A stretch of 64,000 nucleotides of DNA from JAIQGF01 sp051006995 (GTDB lineage Bacteria > Acidobacteriota > Terriglobia > Terriglobales > Acidobacteriaceae), in the NCBI GenBank assembly GCA_051006995.1, contig JBPCSQ010000016.1, positions 62,001-126,000 on the forward strand. Direction: 5' to 3'. Of the stretch, positions 1 to 10,017 are shown in pieces. Made by a program: the position numbers and the translations under genes. The stretch's first letter is position 1, and the number at the start of each line of letters is the position of its first letter. The notes below the pieces were generated by a model. That model did no database searches, was not told the origin of the DNA, and saw only the letters and a list, made by a program, of their open reading frames with translations.

Positions 1-3000
1 ACCTTCGAACAGGCACTGAGCGGGCGTTTTCCGGAAAATCGTATTCTCAGCCACGATCTTCTGGAGGGCTGCTACGCGCGGGCGGGGCTGCTAAGCGATG
101 TGCAGGTGTATGAGGAGTATCCCGCCCGCTACAGCGCGGATGTAAGCCGGCGGCATCGTTGGATTCGCGGCGATTGGCAAATCGTGCGATGGGCTCTGCC
201 CAGCGTCCCCGGCCCCGGCGCTCTTTTTCAGCGTAACCCGCTCTCGCCACTGTCCCGATGGAAGATCTTCGACAACCTTCGCCGCAGCCTCATCCCTGCG
301 GCACTGATGCTGCTGTTGATCCTGGGGTGGACGGTGCTGCCGGCCGCATGGTTCTGGACAGTGGCGGTGATGGCGATCGTCCTGCTTCCTTCCTTTCTTA
401 TCTCTGCCCTGGATGTGCTGCACAAACCCGGCGATGTCCACCTCGGTCAGCATCTTGCCGCTGCGGCACACTCGGCGGGCAGGCACTTTGCGCAGGCGGC
501 ATTCACACTCGTGTGCCTGCCGTATGAGGCGTTCTTCACGCTGGACGCGATTTTCCGCACTGCCGGGCGGATGTGGTTCACGCGCCGGAGAAGGCTCCAG
601 TGGAATCCGTCGAGCGCGCACGATGTCGGCAATCGTACGAATCTCGCCTCGGTCTCGCGGACGATGTGGTTCGCCCCCGTGCTGTCGATGGTTGCGGCGA
701 TTTATCTCGCGTCGGCACGGCCTTCGGGGTTGGCCTCTGCCGGACCGTTGCTGGCAGTGTGGATCATTTCACCCTGCATTGTGTGGTGGATCAGCCGACC
801 GCTGGCCCATCGCGGGGCAAGGCTGACCTCTGACCAGACCGTGTTTCTCCGGAAGTTGTCCCGCAAGACCTGGACGTTCTTCGAGAGCTTCGTTGGTCCC
901 GAAGATCATTGGCTGCCGCCCGACAACTATCAGGAGAACCCTGTCGCTGTGGTCAGCCATCGCACGTCGCCGACCAACATGGGGCTGGCGCTGCTTTCGA
1001 ATTTGGCCGCCTACGATTTCGGCTACGTGTCCGCTGGACAGCTCCTCGAACGCACCGCGAATGCGCTGCGCACCATGGCGGGCATGCAACGCTACCGCGG
1101 CCACTTCTTCAATTGGTACGACACAACATCCATGAAACCACTGTCCCCGATGTACGTTTCCACGGTGGACAGCGGCAATCTCGCTGCCAGCCTGCTGACG
1201 TTGCGCCCGGGACTGCTCGCTCTCGCCGATGACCAGATCCTTGGAGCGCGGTTGTTTGCCGGGCTCAACGACACCCTGGGGAACCTGCTGGACGCAGCTC
1301 AAGGCGCGGCCACAACGCATCTCGCGCAACTCCAGGCTGAATTGGCGCACTTCTGCGAATCTCCACCAACGACGCTCACGGTCACCCGATTGAGCCTTGA
1401 GGAGCTAATGTCCTCCGCGGCGGGTGTGCTTGATGCCTTAGGGGCGGGCGCAGACCACGAATCGAAGTGGTGGGCAGATGCGTTCGCCGGACAATGCCGG
1501 GCCGCCAGAGATGAGCTGGTATTCCTGGCGCCGTGGTCTGTATCTCCCCCCACTTTGGACGGCGCTGGCTACTTCCCCAATATCGACAGAATCCCCACGT
1601 TGCGTGAGCTAGCAGCACTTGAGACAGCGTTACCTGCGCTCGCACAGCAACACCGTTCGGAACCGACGCCGGAAGGTAGTGGGTGCGTGGCTGATCTGAA
1701 ATGGCACGTTGCACAGGGTAGGCAACGGGCCCGCACAAGAATTTCGACCATCGCCACTCTCGCCGAGCAATGCGGCGAACTCGCCCGTTCGGAATATGAC
1801 TTCCTGTTCGACGAGGCACGCCATCTGCTGGCGATCGGCTACAACTATGGCGAGCGCCGGAGAGACCCCAGCTATTACGACCTGCTGGCCTCGGAAGCCA
1901 GGCTGTCGAGTTTTGTCGCCATTGCCCAGGGGCAGTTGCCGCAGCAGAGCTGGTTTGCCCTCGGCCGCTTGCTCACCAATGCCGGGGGAGAGCCAACGTT
2001 GCTTTCATGGAGCGGCTCAATGTTCGAGTACCTCATGCCGCTGCTGGTGATGCCCACCTACGACAACTCGCTGCTCGACCAGACCTATAAGGCGGCTGTC
2101 AACGGTCAAATCCAGTATGGGAAAAGGCGCGGCGTACCGTGGGGAATTTCAGAATCGGGCTATAACACGACCGACGTCCACCTCAACTATCAGTACCGCG
2201 CCTTTGGCGTCCCCGGCCAAGGTCTGAAACGTGGCCTTGCCGACGACCTGGTGATTGCGCCGTACGCCTCGGCCCTGGCCCTCATGGTAGCGCCCGAGGA
2301 GGCGTGTCTTAATTTGCAGCGACTCGCGGCGGAAGGCGCCGAAGGCAAGCATGGCTTCTATGAAGCCATCGACTACACCCCTTCCCGGGTGCCACGTGGG
2401 AAATCGAGCGCAGTGGTTCGCTCTTTCATGGCACATCACCAGGGCATGAGCTTCTTGTCCTTGGCGTGTTTGTTACTGGACCGGCCAATGCAGAAGCGGT
2501 TTGAATCGGATCCATTGTTCCAGGCGACCACCCTGCTGCTGCAGGAGCGGGTTCCCAAGGCGACCGCGTTCTATACCCATGCCGCCGAGTCCTCCGCTGT
2601 GCGCGCGACCGCGACCAGCGCGGAAACCCCGGTGCGCGTGTTCAAAAGCCCAAACACGCTCACCCCGGAAGTGCAGTTGTTGTCCAACGGCCGATATCAC
2701 GTCATGGTCACGAACGCGGGAGGTAGTTACAACCGCTGGAAGGATCTCGCTGTCACGCGCTGGCGCGAGGACACCACCTGCGACGACTGGGGCACCTTCT
2801 GTTTTATCCGTGATGTTGCGAGTGGGCAGTTCTGGTCAACCGCGTACCAGCCCACCCGGGATTCCACGGAAGACTACGAAGCGATCTTTTCTGAGGCGCG
2901 GGCGGAGTTCCGCTGCCGCAATCACGGTTTCGTAACCCACACCGAGATCGCCGTTTCGCCCGAGGATGACGTCGAACTTCGGCGCATCACCATCACCAAC

Positions 3001-6000
3001 CGTTCCCGCACGCGCAGGGCCGTAGAGGTCACGAGTTACTCGGAGGTGGTGCTCACGTCTTCCGCCGCCGACGCACTGCATCCTGCTTTCAGCAATCTGT
3101 TCGTCCAGACCGAAATTCTCCAGAAGCAGCGGGCGATCGTTTGCACGCGGCGGCCCCGCTCCCGCGACGAGCACGCGCCGTGGATGTTTCATCTGATGGC
3201 GGTTCATGGGGCCGACGTCGGAGAAGTCTCCTATGAAACTGACCGCATGCAGTTCATCGGCCGCGGAAACACCATTGCTGATCCGCAGGCGATGCACGGG
3301 TCCGCCCCGCTCTCGGGCGGCGAAGGCTCGGTGCTGGATCCGGTCGTTGCGGTCCGCCATCAAGTGACGCTTGGTCCGGGAGAAACTGCGACTATCAACA
3401 TCGTAACCGGCATGGCTGACACCCGCGACGTGTGCCTGGGGCTGGTCGATAGATACCAGGATCGGCATCTTGCGGACCGGGTGTTCGACTTGGCCTGGAC
3501 GCATAGCGACGTATTTTTGCGGCAGCTCAATGCCACCGAGGCGGACGCGCAACTGTATGCGCGTCTGGCGAGTTCAATCCTCTACCCCAATTCCTCGCTG
3601 CGCGCCGATCCCAGCGTGCTGCTCAAAAATCGCCGGGGACAATCTGGTTTGTGGGGCTATTCCATTTCCGGCGATTTGCCGATCGTGCTGCTGCAGATCG
3701 GGGACCCGGACAAGATCGATTTGGTGCGCCAGCTCGTGCAGGCGCATGCCTATTGGCGTCTGAAAGGCCTGGCGGTAGACCTGGTGATCTGGAACGAAGA
3801 TCACGCCGGGTACCGGCAAGTACTCCACGAACAAATCCTGGGATTGATTGCGGCCGGCATCGAAACCATCCCGCCCGGTCGGCCCGGTGCCATCTTCGTA
3901 CGGTTCGCGGACCAAATGTCCGCCGAGGATCGCATCCTGCTTCAAACGGTTGCGCGCATCACGATCTCCGACAGTCAAGGGTCGCTGGCCGATCAGGTCA
4001 ACCGTCGCGGCCCGCTTCCACGGGTCGTTCAGCCTTTTATACCCCTCCGACCACATCTTCCCGAATCAGCGGCCACAACGGCACAGCCGCGCGGCGACCT
4101 CATCTTCTCTAACGGAATAGGCGGATTTACCTCCGACGGGCGTGAGTACGTAATTACCACCACGCGCGACCAAGCGACTCCGGCACCGTGGATCAACGTC
4201 CTCGCGAATCCACGCTTCGGGAGCGTGATCTCCGAGTCCGGCTCGGCAAACACATGGGCGGAGAATGCCCACGAGTTTCGGCTCACTCCCTGGAACAACG
4301 ACCCTGTCAGCGATCCCAGTGGAGAAGCTTTTTACCTGCGCGATGAGGAGAGTGGCCACTTCTGGTCGCCCGCGCCCTTCCCCAGCCGCGGCGCGACACC
4401 CTACGCCAGCCGGCACGGATTCGGCTACAGCGTGTTCGAGCACACGGAGGCTGGCATACGCTCGGAATTGTGGGTTTACGTTGCGCTGGACGCCCCGATA
4501 AAGTTCGCGGTGCTGAAGGTGCGAAACGAGTCGGGGCGATGGCGCCAACTCTCGGTCACGGGATACGTGGAATGGGTTTTGGGTGACCTGTGGGCGAAAA
4601 CATCAATGCATGTGAATACGGAGATTGACCCGAACAGCGGCGCTCTTCTCGCGCGCAACCTGTATAACACAGAGTTCGCCGGCCGTGTGGGCTTCTTCGC
4701 CGCTGACGCTCCGCAGCAAACCGTGACCTGCGATCGGACAGAGTTCCTCGGGCGCAATGGCACACTTCGTCGTCCGGCCGCGATGTTGCAGTCGCGGCTG
4801 TCCGGTAACGTGGGCGCTGCCTTGGATCCCTGCGCAGCGCTCCAGGTTCCTTGCGAACTCGCCGAGGGCCAGGAACGAGAAATCATCTTCACGCTTGGCA
4901 TGGGGCAAGATGCTGAGGATGCAACCAGCTTTGTGCGCCGGTTCTGTGCGCCTGCTGCCGCTCGCGTTGCGCTCGAGGCGGTCTGGCAATACTGGAATCA
5001 CACTCTGGGCGCGGTGCAGGTGGAGACACCCGACGCCGCTCTCAACGCACTCACCAACGGCTGGCTCGTCTACCAGATTCTGGCGTGCCGGCTTTGGGGT
5101 CGAAGCGGTCACTATCAGCCGGGTGGCGCCTTTGGTTTCCGCGATCAGTTGCAGGACGTGATGGCGCTCATCCACACTCAGCCCCACCTCGTGCGCGAGC
5201 ACCTGCTTTTGTGCGCGTCCCGTCAGTTCCAGGAGGGAGATGCCCAGCATTGGTGGCATCCCCCGGCCGGCCGAGGCGTGCGTACTCACTGTTCGGATGA
5301 CTACTTGTGGCTGCCACTGGCCACCTGCCGCTATGTGCTGATGACGGGCGATACCGGCGTGCTCGATGAACCGGTTCACTTCATCGAAGGCCGGTTGGTG
5401 AGCGCGGAGGAAGATTCCTATTGGGACCTGCCGGCGCAGTCTCCAACCGTCGCTACCCTGTACGAACATTGCGTGCGAGCGATTCTCAACAGTTCCGCAG
5501 TGGGTGAACACGGACTGCCATTGATTGGGTGCGGCGACTGGAACGATGGCATGAATGCCGTGGGCGAACACGGCAGAGGCGAAAGCGTCTGGTTAGGATT
5601 CTTCCTCTATGAAGTGCTGATGCAGTTCACCAAGGTTGCGAGGCTGCGCGGCGATATCTCCTTCGCCGAGCGTTGCCGGACCGATGCCGCGCAGATACGC
5701 AGGAATATTGAGGAGAATGGGTGGGACGGCGAGTGGTACCGGCGCGCTTACTTCGACGATGGTGCGCCGCTTGGGTCGGCAACGAACACGGAGTGCCAAA
5801 TTGATTCGATCGCCCAGAGCTGGGCCGTATTGTCCGGGGCGGGCGACGATGAGCGCTCACGCAGGGCAATGGAAGCGGTCGATCGGCGGCTCGTTCGCCG
5901 CGATTGTGGGTTGATCCAACTACTGGATCCGCCATTTGATAAATCGGAGCTGAATCCAGGTTCGATAAAGGGATACGTCCCCGGTGTGCGGGAAAACGGC

Positions 6001-6519
6001 GGCCAGTATACTCACGCAGCAATCTGGGCGGCCATGGCATTCGCTGCCTTGGGCGACACTCGTCGGGCGTGGGAGCTATTCGAGATCATCAACCCGGTCA
6101 ACCACGCGAAGTCTCGCGAGGGGGTTGAGACCTACAAAGTGGAACCTTACGTGATCGCCGCTGACGTGTACGCGCTCCATCCCCACGTTGGCCGCGGAGG
6201 ATGGACTTGGTACACGGGTTCTGCCGGCTGGATGTACCGGCTTATCCTTGAGTCGCTTCTAGGGCTGCGACTGGAAGTGGACAACCTGCACTTCGAGCCG
6301 TGCCTTCCGGCGGATTGGCAACTCTTCACGCTTCACTATCGTTATCGCGAGACGCTGTATCACATCACTATCACACAAACGCGCGACGCGGGCAGCGCGA
6401 CTCTGGTCACCGTTGATGGCGTTCAGCAAGACAACATAGCTATTCATCTGGTTGATGACCGCCAGGAGCACACGGCAGAAGTGAGAGTAGTAGCCCGCGA
6501 CGAGATAGCCGACAATTAG
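1..6519 (+). CDS. ndvB: Cyclic beta-1,2-glucan synthase, C-terminal part (5' truncated by window)
   Basis: The reading frame is open from base 1, so the gene starts upstream; 2172 residues are visible of a family that usually has about 2800. The first ~50 residues are the end of the glycosyltransferase (GT84) core (RRHRWIRGDW). Clusters of membrane segments follow (about residues 95-145 and 215-260). Next comes the glycoamylase-like domain (HRTSPTNMGLALLSN, later MAHHQGM), thought to control ring size. The C-terminal half has two GH94-type phosphorylase repeats with the motif GDWNDGMN near residue 1849, holding the presumed catalytic Asp, and a final GGWTWYTGSAGWMYR block. The family makes a UDP-glucose-derived linear glucan at the inner membrane, trims it and closes it to a periplasmic ring involved in osmotic adaptation and surface properties. 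Nothing visible is broken. The family call is firm; the exact linkage is inferred. Confidence 0.9.
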   Translation, partial: TFEQALSGRFPENRILSHDLLEGCYARAGLLSDVQVYEEYPARYSADVSRRHRWIRGDWQIVRWALPSVPGPGALFQRNPLSPLSRWKIFDNLRRSLIPAALMLLLILGWTVLPAAWFWTVAVMAIVLLPSFLISALDVLHKPGDVHLGQHLAAAAHSAGRHFAQAAFTLVCLPYEAFFTLDAIFRTAGRMWFTRRRRLQWNPSSAHDVGNRTNLASVSRTMWFAPVLSMVAAIYLASARPSGLASAGPLLAVWIISPCIVWWISRPLAHRGARLTSDQTVFLRKLSRKTWTFFESFVGPEDHWLPPDNYQENPVAVVSHRTSPTNMGLALLSNLAAYDFGYVSAGQLLERTANALRTMAGMQRYRGHFFNWYDTTSMKPLSPMYVSTVDSGNLAASLLTLRPGLLALADDQILGARLFAGLNDTLGNLLDAAQGAATTHLAQLQAELAHFCESPPTTLTVTRLSLEELMSSAAGVLDALGAGADHESKWWADAFAGQCRAARDELVFLAPWSVSPPTLDGAGYFPNIDRIPTLRELAALETALPALAQQHRSEPTPEGSGCVADLKWHVAQGRQRARTRISTIATLAEQCGELARSEYDFLFDEARHLLAIGYNYGERRRDPSYYDLLASEARLSSFVAIAQGQLPQQSWFALGRLLTNAGGEPTLLSWSGSMFEYLMPLLVMPTYDNSLLDQTYKAAVNGQIQYGKRRGVPWGISESGYNTTDVHLNYQYRAFGVPGQGLKRGLADDLVIAPYASALALMVAPEEACLNLQRLAAEGAEGKHGFYEAIDYTPSRVPRGKSSAVVRSFMAHHQGMSFLSLACLLLDRPMQKRFESDPLFQATTLLLQERVPKATAFYTHAAESSAVRATATSAETPVRVFKSPNTLTPEVQLLSNGRYHVMVTNAGGSYNRWKDLAVTRWREDTTCDDWGTFCFIRDVASGQFWSTAYQPTRDSTEDYEAIFSEARAEFRCRNHGFVTHTEIAVSPEDDVELRRITITNRSRTRRAVEVTSYSEVVLTSSAADALHPAFSNLFVQTEILQKQRAIVCTRRPRSRDEHAPWMFHLMAVHGADVGEVSYETDRMQFIGRGNTIADPQAMHGSAPLSGGEGSVLDPVVAVRHQVTLGPGETATINIVTGMADTRDVCLGLVDRYQDRHLADRVFDLAWTHSDVFLRQLNATEADAQLYARLASSILYPNSSLRADPSVLLKNRRGQSGLWGYSISGDLPIVLLQIGDPDKIDLVRQLVQAHAYWRLKGLAVDLVIWNEDHAGYRQVLHEQILGLIAAGIETIPPGRPGAIFVRFADQMSAEDRILLQTVARITISDSQGSLADQVNRRGPLPRVVQPFIPLRPHLPESAATTAQPRGDLIFSNGIGGFTSDGREYVITTTRDQATPAPWINVLANPRFGSVISESGSANTWAENAHEFRLTPWNNDPVSDPSGEAFYLRDEESGHFWSPAPFPSRGATPYASRHGFGYSVFEHTEAGIRSELWVYVALDAPIKFAVLKVRNESGRWRQLSVTGYVEWVLGDLWAKTSMHVNTEIDPNSGALLARNLYNTEFAGRVGFFAADAPQQTVTCDRTEFLGRNGTLRRPAAMLQSRLSGNVGAALDPCAALQVPCELAEGQEREIIFTLGMGQDAEDATSFVRRFCAPAAARVALEAVWQYWNHTLGAVQVETPDAALNALTNGWLVYQILACRLWGRSGHYQPGGAFGFRDQLQDVMALIHTQPHLVREHLLLCASRQFQEGDAQHWWHPPAGRGVRTHCSDDYLWLPLATCRYVLMTGDTGVLDEPVHFIEGRLVSAEEDSYWDLPAQSPTVATLYEHCVRAILNSSAVGEHGLPLIGCGDWNDGMNAVGEHGRGESVWLGFFLYEVLMQFTKVARLRGDISFAERCRTDAAQIRRNIEENGWDGEWYRRAYFDDGAPLGSATNTECQIDSIAQSWAVLSGAGDDERSRRAMEAVDRRLVRRDCGLIQLLDPPFDKSELNPGSIKGYVPGVRENGGQYTHAAIWAAMAFAALGDTRRAWELFEIINPVNHAKSREGVETYKVEPYVIAADVYALHPHVGRGGWTWYTGSAGWMYRLILESLLGLRLEVDNLHFEPCLPADWQLFTLHYRYRETLYHITITQTRDAGSATLVTVDGVQQDNIAIHLVDDRQEHTAEVRVVARDEIADN

Positions 6520-6838
6520 ATGCGAGTTGCTGGCCGGCTCGTGGATTAATGACTTAGTTCGACGCGGTTGAAGTGGTCGTTCCTATATCGGCCTGATTCG
6601 TTTGCTAATCCTGAATTTCGTGCTTCTGTGCAGCGCGCAGGAGATCCACGAGGCGCCACTTCAATAGCGCTGCTGCATTGTAGTGCCTCCGGCCCGTCAG
6701 TTCCCGGTCAGGCGGCGCGGCAGGGGGAAGTTGAGGACGACGGAACTGCGTTCTCTATTCCGGGATTCCCGGCAGTGAACTACGTCGCAAAGTGCTTTGG
6801 TAGCAGTTCGTCCATTTCTCCCCCACCGAATGACGCCG
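6520..6838. other. Gene-poor spacer
   Basis: This stretch lies between the glucan synthase stop and the 3' end of the toxin-antitoxin pair. Short open frames exist on the plus strand but have no ribosome binding site, no recognisable domain and odd codon use. I see no tRNA, promoter or clear terminator hairpin. Confidence 0.5.
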
Positions 6839-7210
6839 CTACAGGCTTGCAACTAATTTGACTTGCTTTGCAATCGTCTCGACCACTTTGACACGCCCGT
6901 GACCTGGGTTGACCTGCTCTCGAGTCCTAACGACGCCAGCTCGTTCTAGCTTGCCAACATCCCTCCGCACGGACTTAAGATCGCGGTTTAGCTCACTCGC
7001 CAGTGCCGTCATGGAAATCGCCCGCTTCTTTACCTCCTGCACCAGACGAAGGCGGCTCGCGGTGAGAACTGCCGACATTTGTAAAGGATCTTCAAAAGTA
7101 ATGGTTACCTCTGGTTCGATTCTCTCTCCGCGGTCCAATCTGCGGGCCCGCGCAAGGGCGCGTTTACTGTAGCCCTCAATGCCGTCAGCATGGATCGTCA
7201 GCTTTTTCAT
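6839..7210 (-). CDS. TumA-like HTH antitoxin / transcriptional regulator
   Basis: A 123-residue protein. The N-terminal third holds basic stretches and 'VTITFEDPLQMSAVL'. The C-terminal half is a winged-helix-like DNA-binding region (SMTALASELNRDLKSVRRDVGKLERAGVV) of the kind annotated as MarR-like or 'HVO_A0114 family' antitoxins. Its start overlaps the toxin stop by four bases (ATGA), so the two are translationally coupled. By analogy with TumE/TumA pairs it should neutralise the toxin and repress the promoter upstream of the toxin gene. Toxin-first order fits that family. The DNA-binding fold is visible; the antitoxin role is inferred from the neighbour. Confidence 0.65.
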   Translation of the reverse strand: MKKLTIHADGIEGYSKRALARARRLDRGERIEPEVTITFEDPLQMSAVLTASRLRLVQEVKKRAISMTALASELNRDLKSVRRDVGKLERAGVVRTREQVNPGHGRVKVVETIAKQVKLVASL

Positions 7211-7521
7211 AAATGCGTCCTTTTCCGAAGAGTCTTCACTTCCGCCAGAAATCGTCTGAGCAATTTTTCGTACGACTGAAACGCGACGGCGTTTTCCTCA
7301 CCCATGAAGTGCCTGTGGTGTGTTCCATGCTTGTTGTCGTAGCCGAGCACGCGTCCGTGATCAACTGAGCACAAGAAGTGGTTAACGAAAGCGAGGTTGT
7401 ACTTGGCCAAACTGCTCTTAGAGTCCTGCCACACCTCTTCCCGAATGACTCCTCGGCCTCCAGCACAGGATACTTCTGTCGTTTCGTCCACGACTTTGAC
7501 AAGCCTCGCTGCTCGTCGCAC
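7207..7521 (-). CDS. TumE-family toxin (DUF6516-like)
   Basis: A 104-residue protein with the core signature NVDHG-like 'SVDHGRVLGYDNKHG' followed by 'HHRHFMGEE', the hallmark of the TumE/DUF6516 toxin family. The ends (MRRAARLVKVVDE and KTLRKRTHL) are less conserved. It is the first gene of a two-gene operon with the HTH antitoxin. TumE is described as a growth-inhibiting toxin; the His/Asp-rich core suggests a nuclease-like active site, but that is not shown by the sequence. Another ATG-initiated frame begins eight bases upstream but is out of register with the conserved core. The pair lies next to a tRNA-fragment attachment site, which fits a mobile origin. Confidence 0.7.
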   Translation of the reverse strand: MRRAARLVKVVDETTEVSCAGGRGVIREEVWQDSKSSLAKYNLAFVNHFLCSVDHGRVLGYDNKHGTHHRHFMGEENAVAFQSYEKLLRRFLAEVKTLRKRTHL

Positions 7522-8136
7522 TCGCTCATGTTAGCACAGATGGGGCGTGTAATGCCCTACCTGTGCGTTCTTCAGCAGCGACGTTGGATCGTCGACTTGA
7601 GCCGGAAACGCGATTGTGTCGCCGAACGGCTTGCGGCACATTCGACGGCACAGAGACTAAACGAATGGGTCCGGTTAAAGTACTGAAACAAAATAGGCCA
7701 GCAAGGATGCTGGATTGCGTCTTACTGATTCGGCTGAGTCCTGGGCACAAGCGGAAGGCGGGAGCACGTGTAAGTCCTTGGAAATGCTAGATATTCGCGT
7801 AGGCTTGAGCTATTACCTACTGACTCGCGTGGCTTAACATGATCTGATGATCACCCGCAAGTCGTGAAAGTACGGTGGTGAGCGCGGAAGGAATCGAACC
7901 TTCAACCTACTGACGGCACGTCAGGAACCAAAATTCAAAGGTTTCAACGATTTCCCAACAATTCTTGTGGCCATCAGTAGGCAGTTTTAGGCAGGGTTGT
8001 TACCAGATTTGTTACCACGTTCGAACTGTGAGCCGCGTCAAGTCCACTCGGCATGGACGTACTCGAAGCCGTTAGAGTGGCTCGTTGCGAGGCCAATCGC
8101 GCTCCGTTGGGGCGGGAACGGTATTGGGCAGGTCGA
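7522..8136. other. Non-coding stretch with an attachment-site remnant
   Basis: About 600 bases between the toxin start and the 3' end of the winged-helix/TPR gene. No frame on either strand resembles a protein. The only structured signal is the tRNA 3'-half at 7876-7914. On its high-coordinate side are two copies of TTGTTACCA (near 7997 and 8010), separated by a few bases and resembling integrase arm-type repeats. The toxin promoter should lie just above 7521 but no consensus is obvious. Confidence 0.5.
7876..7914 (-). other. 3' half of a tRNA gene (probably Lys-CUU): candidate att-site remnant
   Basis: Read on the minus strand, this has the 3' side of an anticodon stem, the variable loop AGGTT, a perfect T-arm (GAAGG, loop TTCGATT, CCTTC), an acceptor strand CGCGCTC, discriminator A and encoded CCA. 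The 5' half is missing: upstream bases do not give a D-arm, and the anticodon loop lacks U33. The remaining bases fit a tRNA-Lys(CUU) 3' end from memory. Integrases commonly recombine in tRNA 3' ends and leave such a copy. The orientation puts the former element on the high-coordinate side. No integrase is in the window. Confidence 0.55.
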
Positions 8137-9867
8137 TTAGATGGTCATCCCGCAGTGTTCCAGCAAGGCGACAAACCGCGGGTGCGAGCGCACCCAGTCC
8201 CACTTCGGATCGGCGGGCAGCAGCGCCAAGTGCACGTCGTGGTATTGCAAGCTACGGTCGAGCCATTCGAAGGCCGCATCGGCATCGCGCAACCCAGCAT
8301 GGACGAGAGCGATCGCGTACGGCGGAAAATAGCTTTGATGGGACGTCGCCTTCATTGATGCAATCCCGGCCAAGGCCTCGTCCGTCTGACCCGACTGCGC
8401 TAGCGCGTAGGCGCGCAGGGACATCACCTTGCTGTTTCTCGCGCCGAACTCTGCCGCTTTTCGCAGACCTTCGAGCGCCAGGCTATACTCGCCTCTCTCC
8501 ACATGCGCTTGGGCCGCCTGGTAGTAGCCAATCCAGAAATCGGGCAGGATAATGCTCGACTGATGCGCATATTCCAGCGCGCTCTGGAAATCACGCGTAA
8601 CGAAAGCCACTTGTGCCGACAACGCGTGATGCATTGCATCCAGAGGATCCAGCGAACGAGCGCGCTCCATCTCCCCTCGTGCCTCCGCATCTTCACGCCG
8701 ATGCGCCAACAGAATGCCCAGTGTGCGATGCGCTAGCGAGTAGCTTGCATCGAGGCGGAGCGCATGCCGCAACGCTGACTCGGCTGTCTTCCAGTCCCAA
8801 TCCAGCCAGAACTTCAGCAGCCCAAGTGACGTTTGCGTCTCCGGCAACTCAGGGTCCGAACGCAATGCGCTCTGGACGGCTTGTTTGGCCTTCGGCCATA
8901 CCTGCGCGGGATCGGCATCGGCATGAATCGGTGCGGACGAGAAGGCGTCCGCAATTCCGGACCACGCCAGCGCATACGTCGGATCGAGTTCGGTAGCTAG
9001 CCCGAAGCATTCCACCGCGCGCCGCGTCGTCGTGGGGGTGAAGTGGTTCCAGTAATAGCGGCCGCGCAGGTACGCGTCGTAAGCCTCCGCGTTCGCGGTT
9101 TGCCTCTTGGTTAGCGCATTCAGCCTCGCCGGAGATAGTCTTAGCCTGATCTGTTCCGCCAGCGCCCTGCTCAATTCCCGTTGGAACGTCAGCATGCTTG
9201 TCGGTTCAGCGTCGAATGAGCTTGCCCAGATCTGCACCTGGTCCGTCGCCCTGATGAGCTTCGCCATAACTCGGATTCTCCCGCTTTCGGTTCGCATCGA
9301 GCTTTCCAGCAGAAAAGCGGCGGCGAGCTCATGGCCGATTTCCGCCAGCGACTTCTCTGAGCGCTTGTATGCCATGACCGAAGTCCGGCCTATCACCTGA
9401 ATGCGGGCGGGATCCACTTGCCCGAGCGCCGCAATGACTTCTTCGGTCAGACCGTCGGCCAGGTACTCCTGTTCGGGCGAACCACCGATGTTCTCGAAAG
9501 GTAATACCGCGACGACCGCCGGAGACGTGGCATCGTCTCCCTTGGCGATTACCTCCACCGCGGCCACAAACCGGTACCCGAGTCGAGGCACCGTCTCGAT
9601 AAACGAGTCGCCGGAACCGGTCGCGAGTGCTTTTCTGAGCTGGGAGATGTTTTGCGCGAGAACCACTTCCTCCACGAAGGTGTTGGGCCAAAGACGCTTG
9701 AGAAAGTCGTCTTTGGCGAGGAGGTGGCCACGGTTTTCGACGAGCAGCAGTAGTGTTTGCAACGCCTTCGGCTTCAGCGGCACGGGATCGCCGCCGCGGA
9801 GCAACTGTTTGTCCTGCGGATCCAGCAGAAAATCTCCGAACCGATAGGAAACCCGCTCACCCGGCAT
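8137..9867 (-). CDS. Winged-helix regulator with TolB/FlgO-like and TPR domains
   Basis: A 576-residue protein. Residues ~8-105 are an OmpR/CadC-type winged helix (Trans_reg_C: 'KALQTLLLLVENRGHLL', 'ETVPRLGYRF'). Residues ~115-245 resemble the TolB-like amino-terminal domain (VVAVLPFENIGG, EYLADGLTEEVI, 'VMAKLIRATDQVQIWA'). From ~270 to the end there are TPR-like helical repeats. This three-part architecture is greatly expanded in Acidobacteriota. Unlike CadC, no transmembrane segment separates the DNA-binding and C-terminal parts, so it is probably cytoplasmic. It is divergent from the secreted-protein gene at 10018 and shares a 150-bp promoter region with it, so control of that gene is plausible but unproven. 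Confidence 0.85.
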   Translation of the reverse strand: MPGERVSYRFGDFLLDPQDKQLLRGGDPVPLKPKALQTLLLLVENRGHLLAKDDFLKRLWPNTFVEEVVLAQNISQLRKALATGSGDSFIETVPRLGYRFVAAVEVIAKGDDATSPAVVAVLPFENIGGSPEQEYLADGLTEEVIAALGQVDPARIQVIGRTSVMAYKRSEKSLAEIGHELAAAFLLESSMRTESGRIRVMAKLIRATDQVQIWASSFDAEPTSMLTFQRELSRALAEQIRLRLSPARLNALTKRQTANAEAYDAYLRGRYYWNHFTPTTTRRAVECFGLATELDPTYALAWSGIADAFSSAPIHADADPAQVWPKAKQAVQSALRSDPELPETQTSLGLLKFWLDWDWKTAESALRHALRLDASYSLAHRTLGILLAHRREDAEARGEMERARSLDPLDAMHHALSAQVAFVTRDFQSALEYAHQSSIILPDFWIGYYQAAQAHVERGEYSLALEGLRKAAEFGARNSKVMSLRAYALAQSGQTDEALAGIASMKATSHQSYFPPYAIALVHAGLRDADAAFEWLDRSLQYHDVHLALLPADPKWDWVRSHPRFVALLEHCGMTI

Positions 9868-10017
9868 ACCCGGAATGTTACACCGCAGCGCCGCAAATAC
9901 TCTCGCCGGGAGTTCAACAACGTTTAAGAAAAATTCACAGTTCGGCTAAGACTTGCGGCGTGTCGGCGACTTACCTTCACGAGCGTTACGACAGGTCACG
10001 ACAGACCACAGGAGGTC

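Noticed and set aside
4603..5571. Long minus-strand open frame opposite the glucan synthase
   Set aside because: A shadow of the GC-rich coding strand; no domain signature, no ribosome binding site.
6568..6861. Plus-strand frame in the spacer after the glucan synthase
   Set aside because: No ribosome binding site, no recognisable content, overlaps the 3' end of the antitoxin gene.
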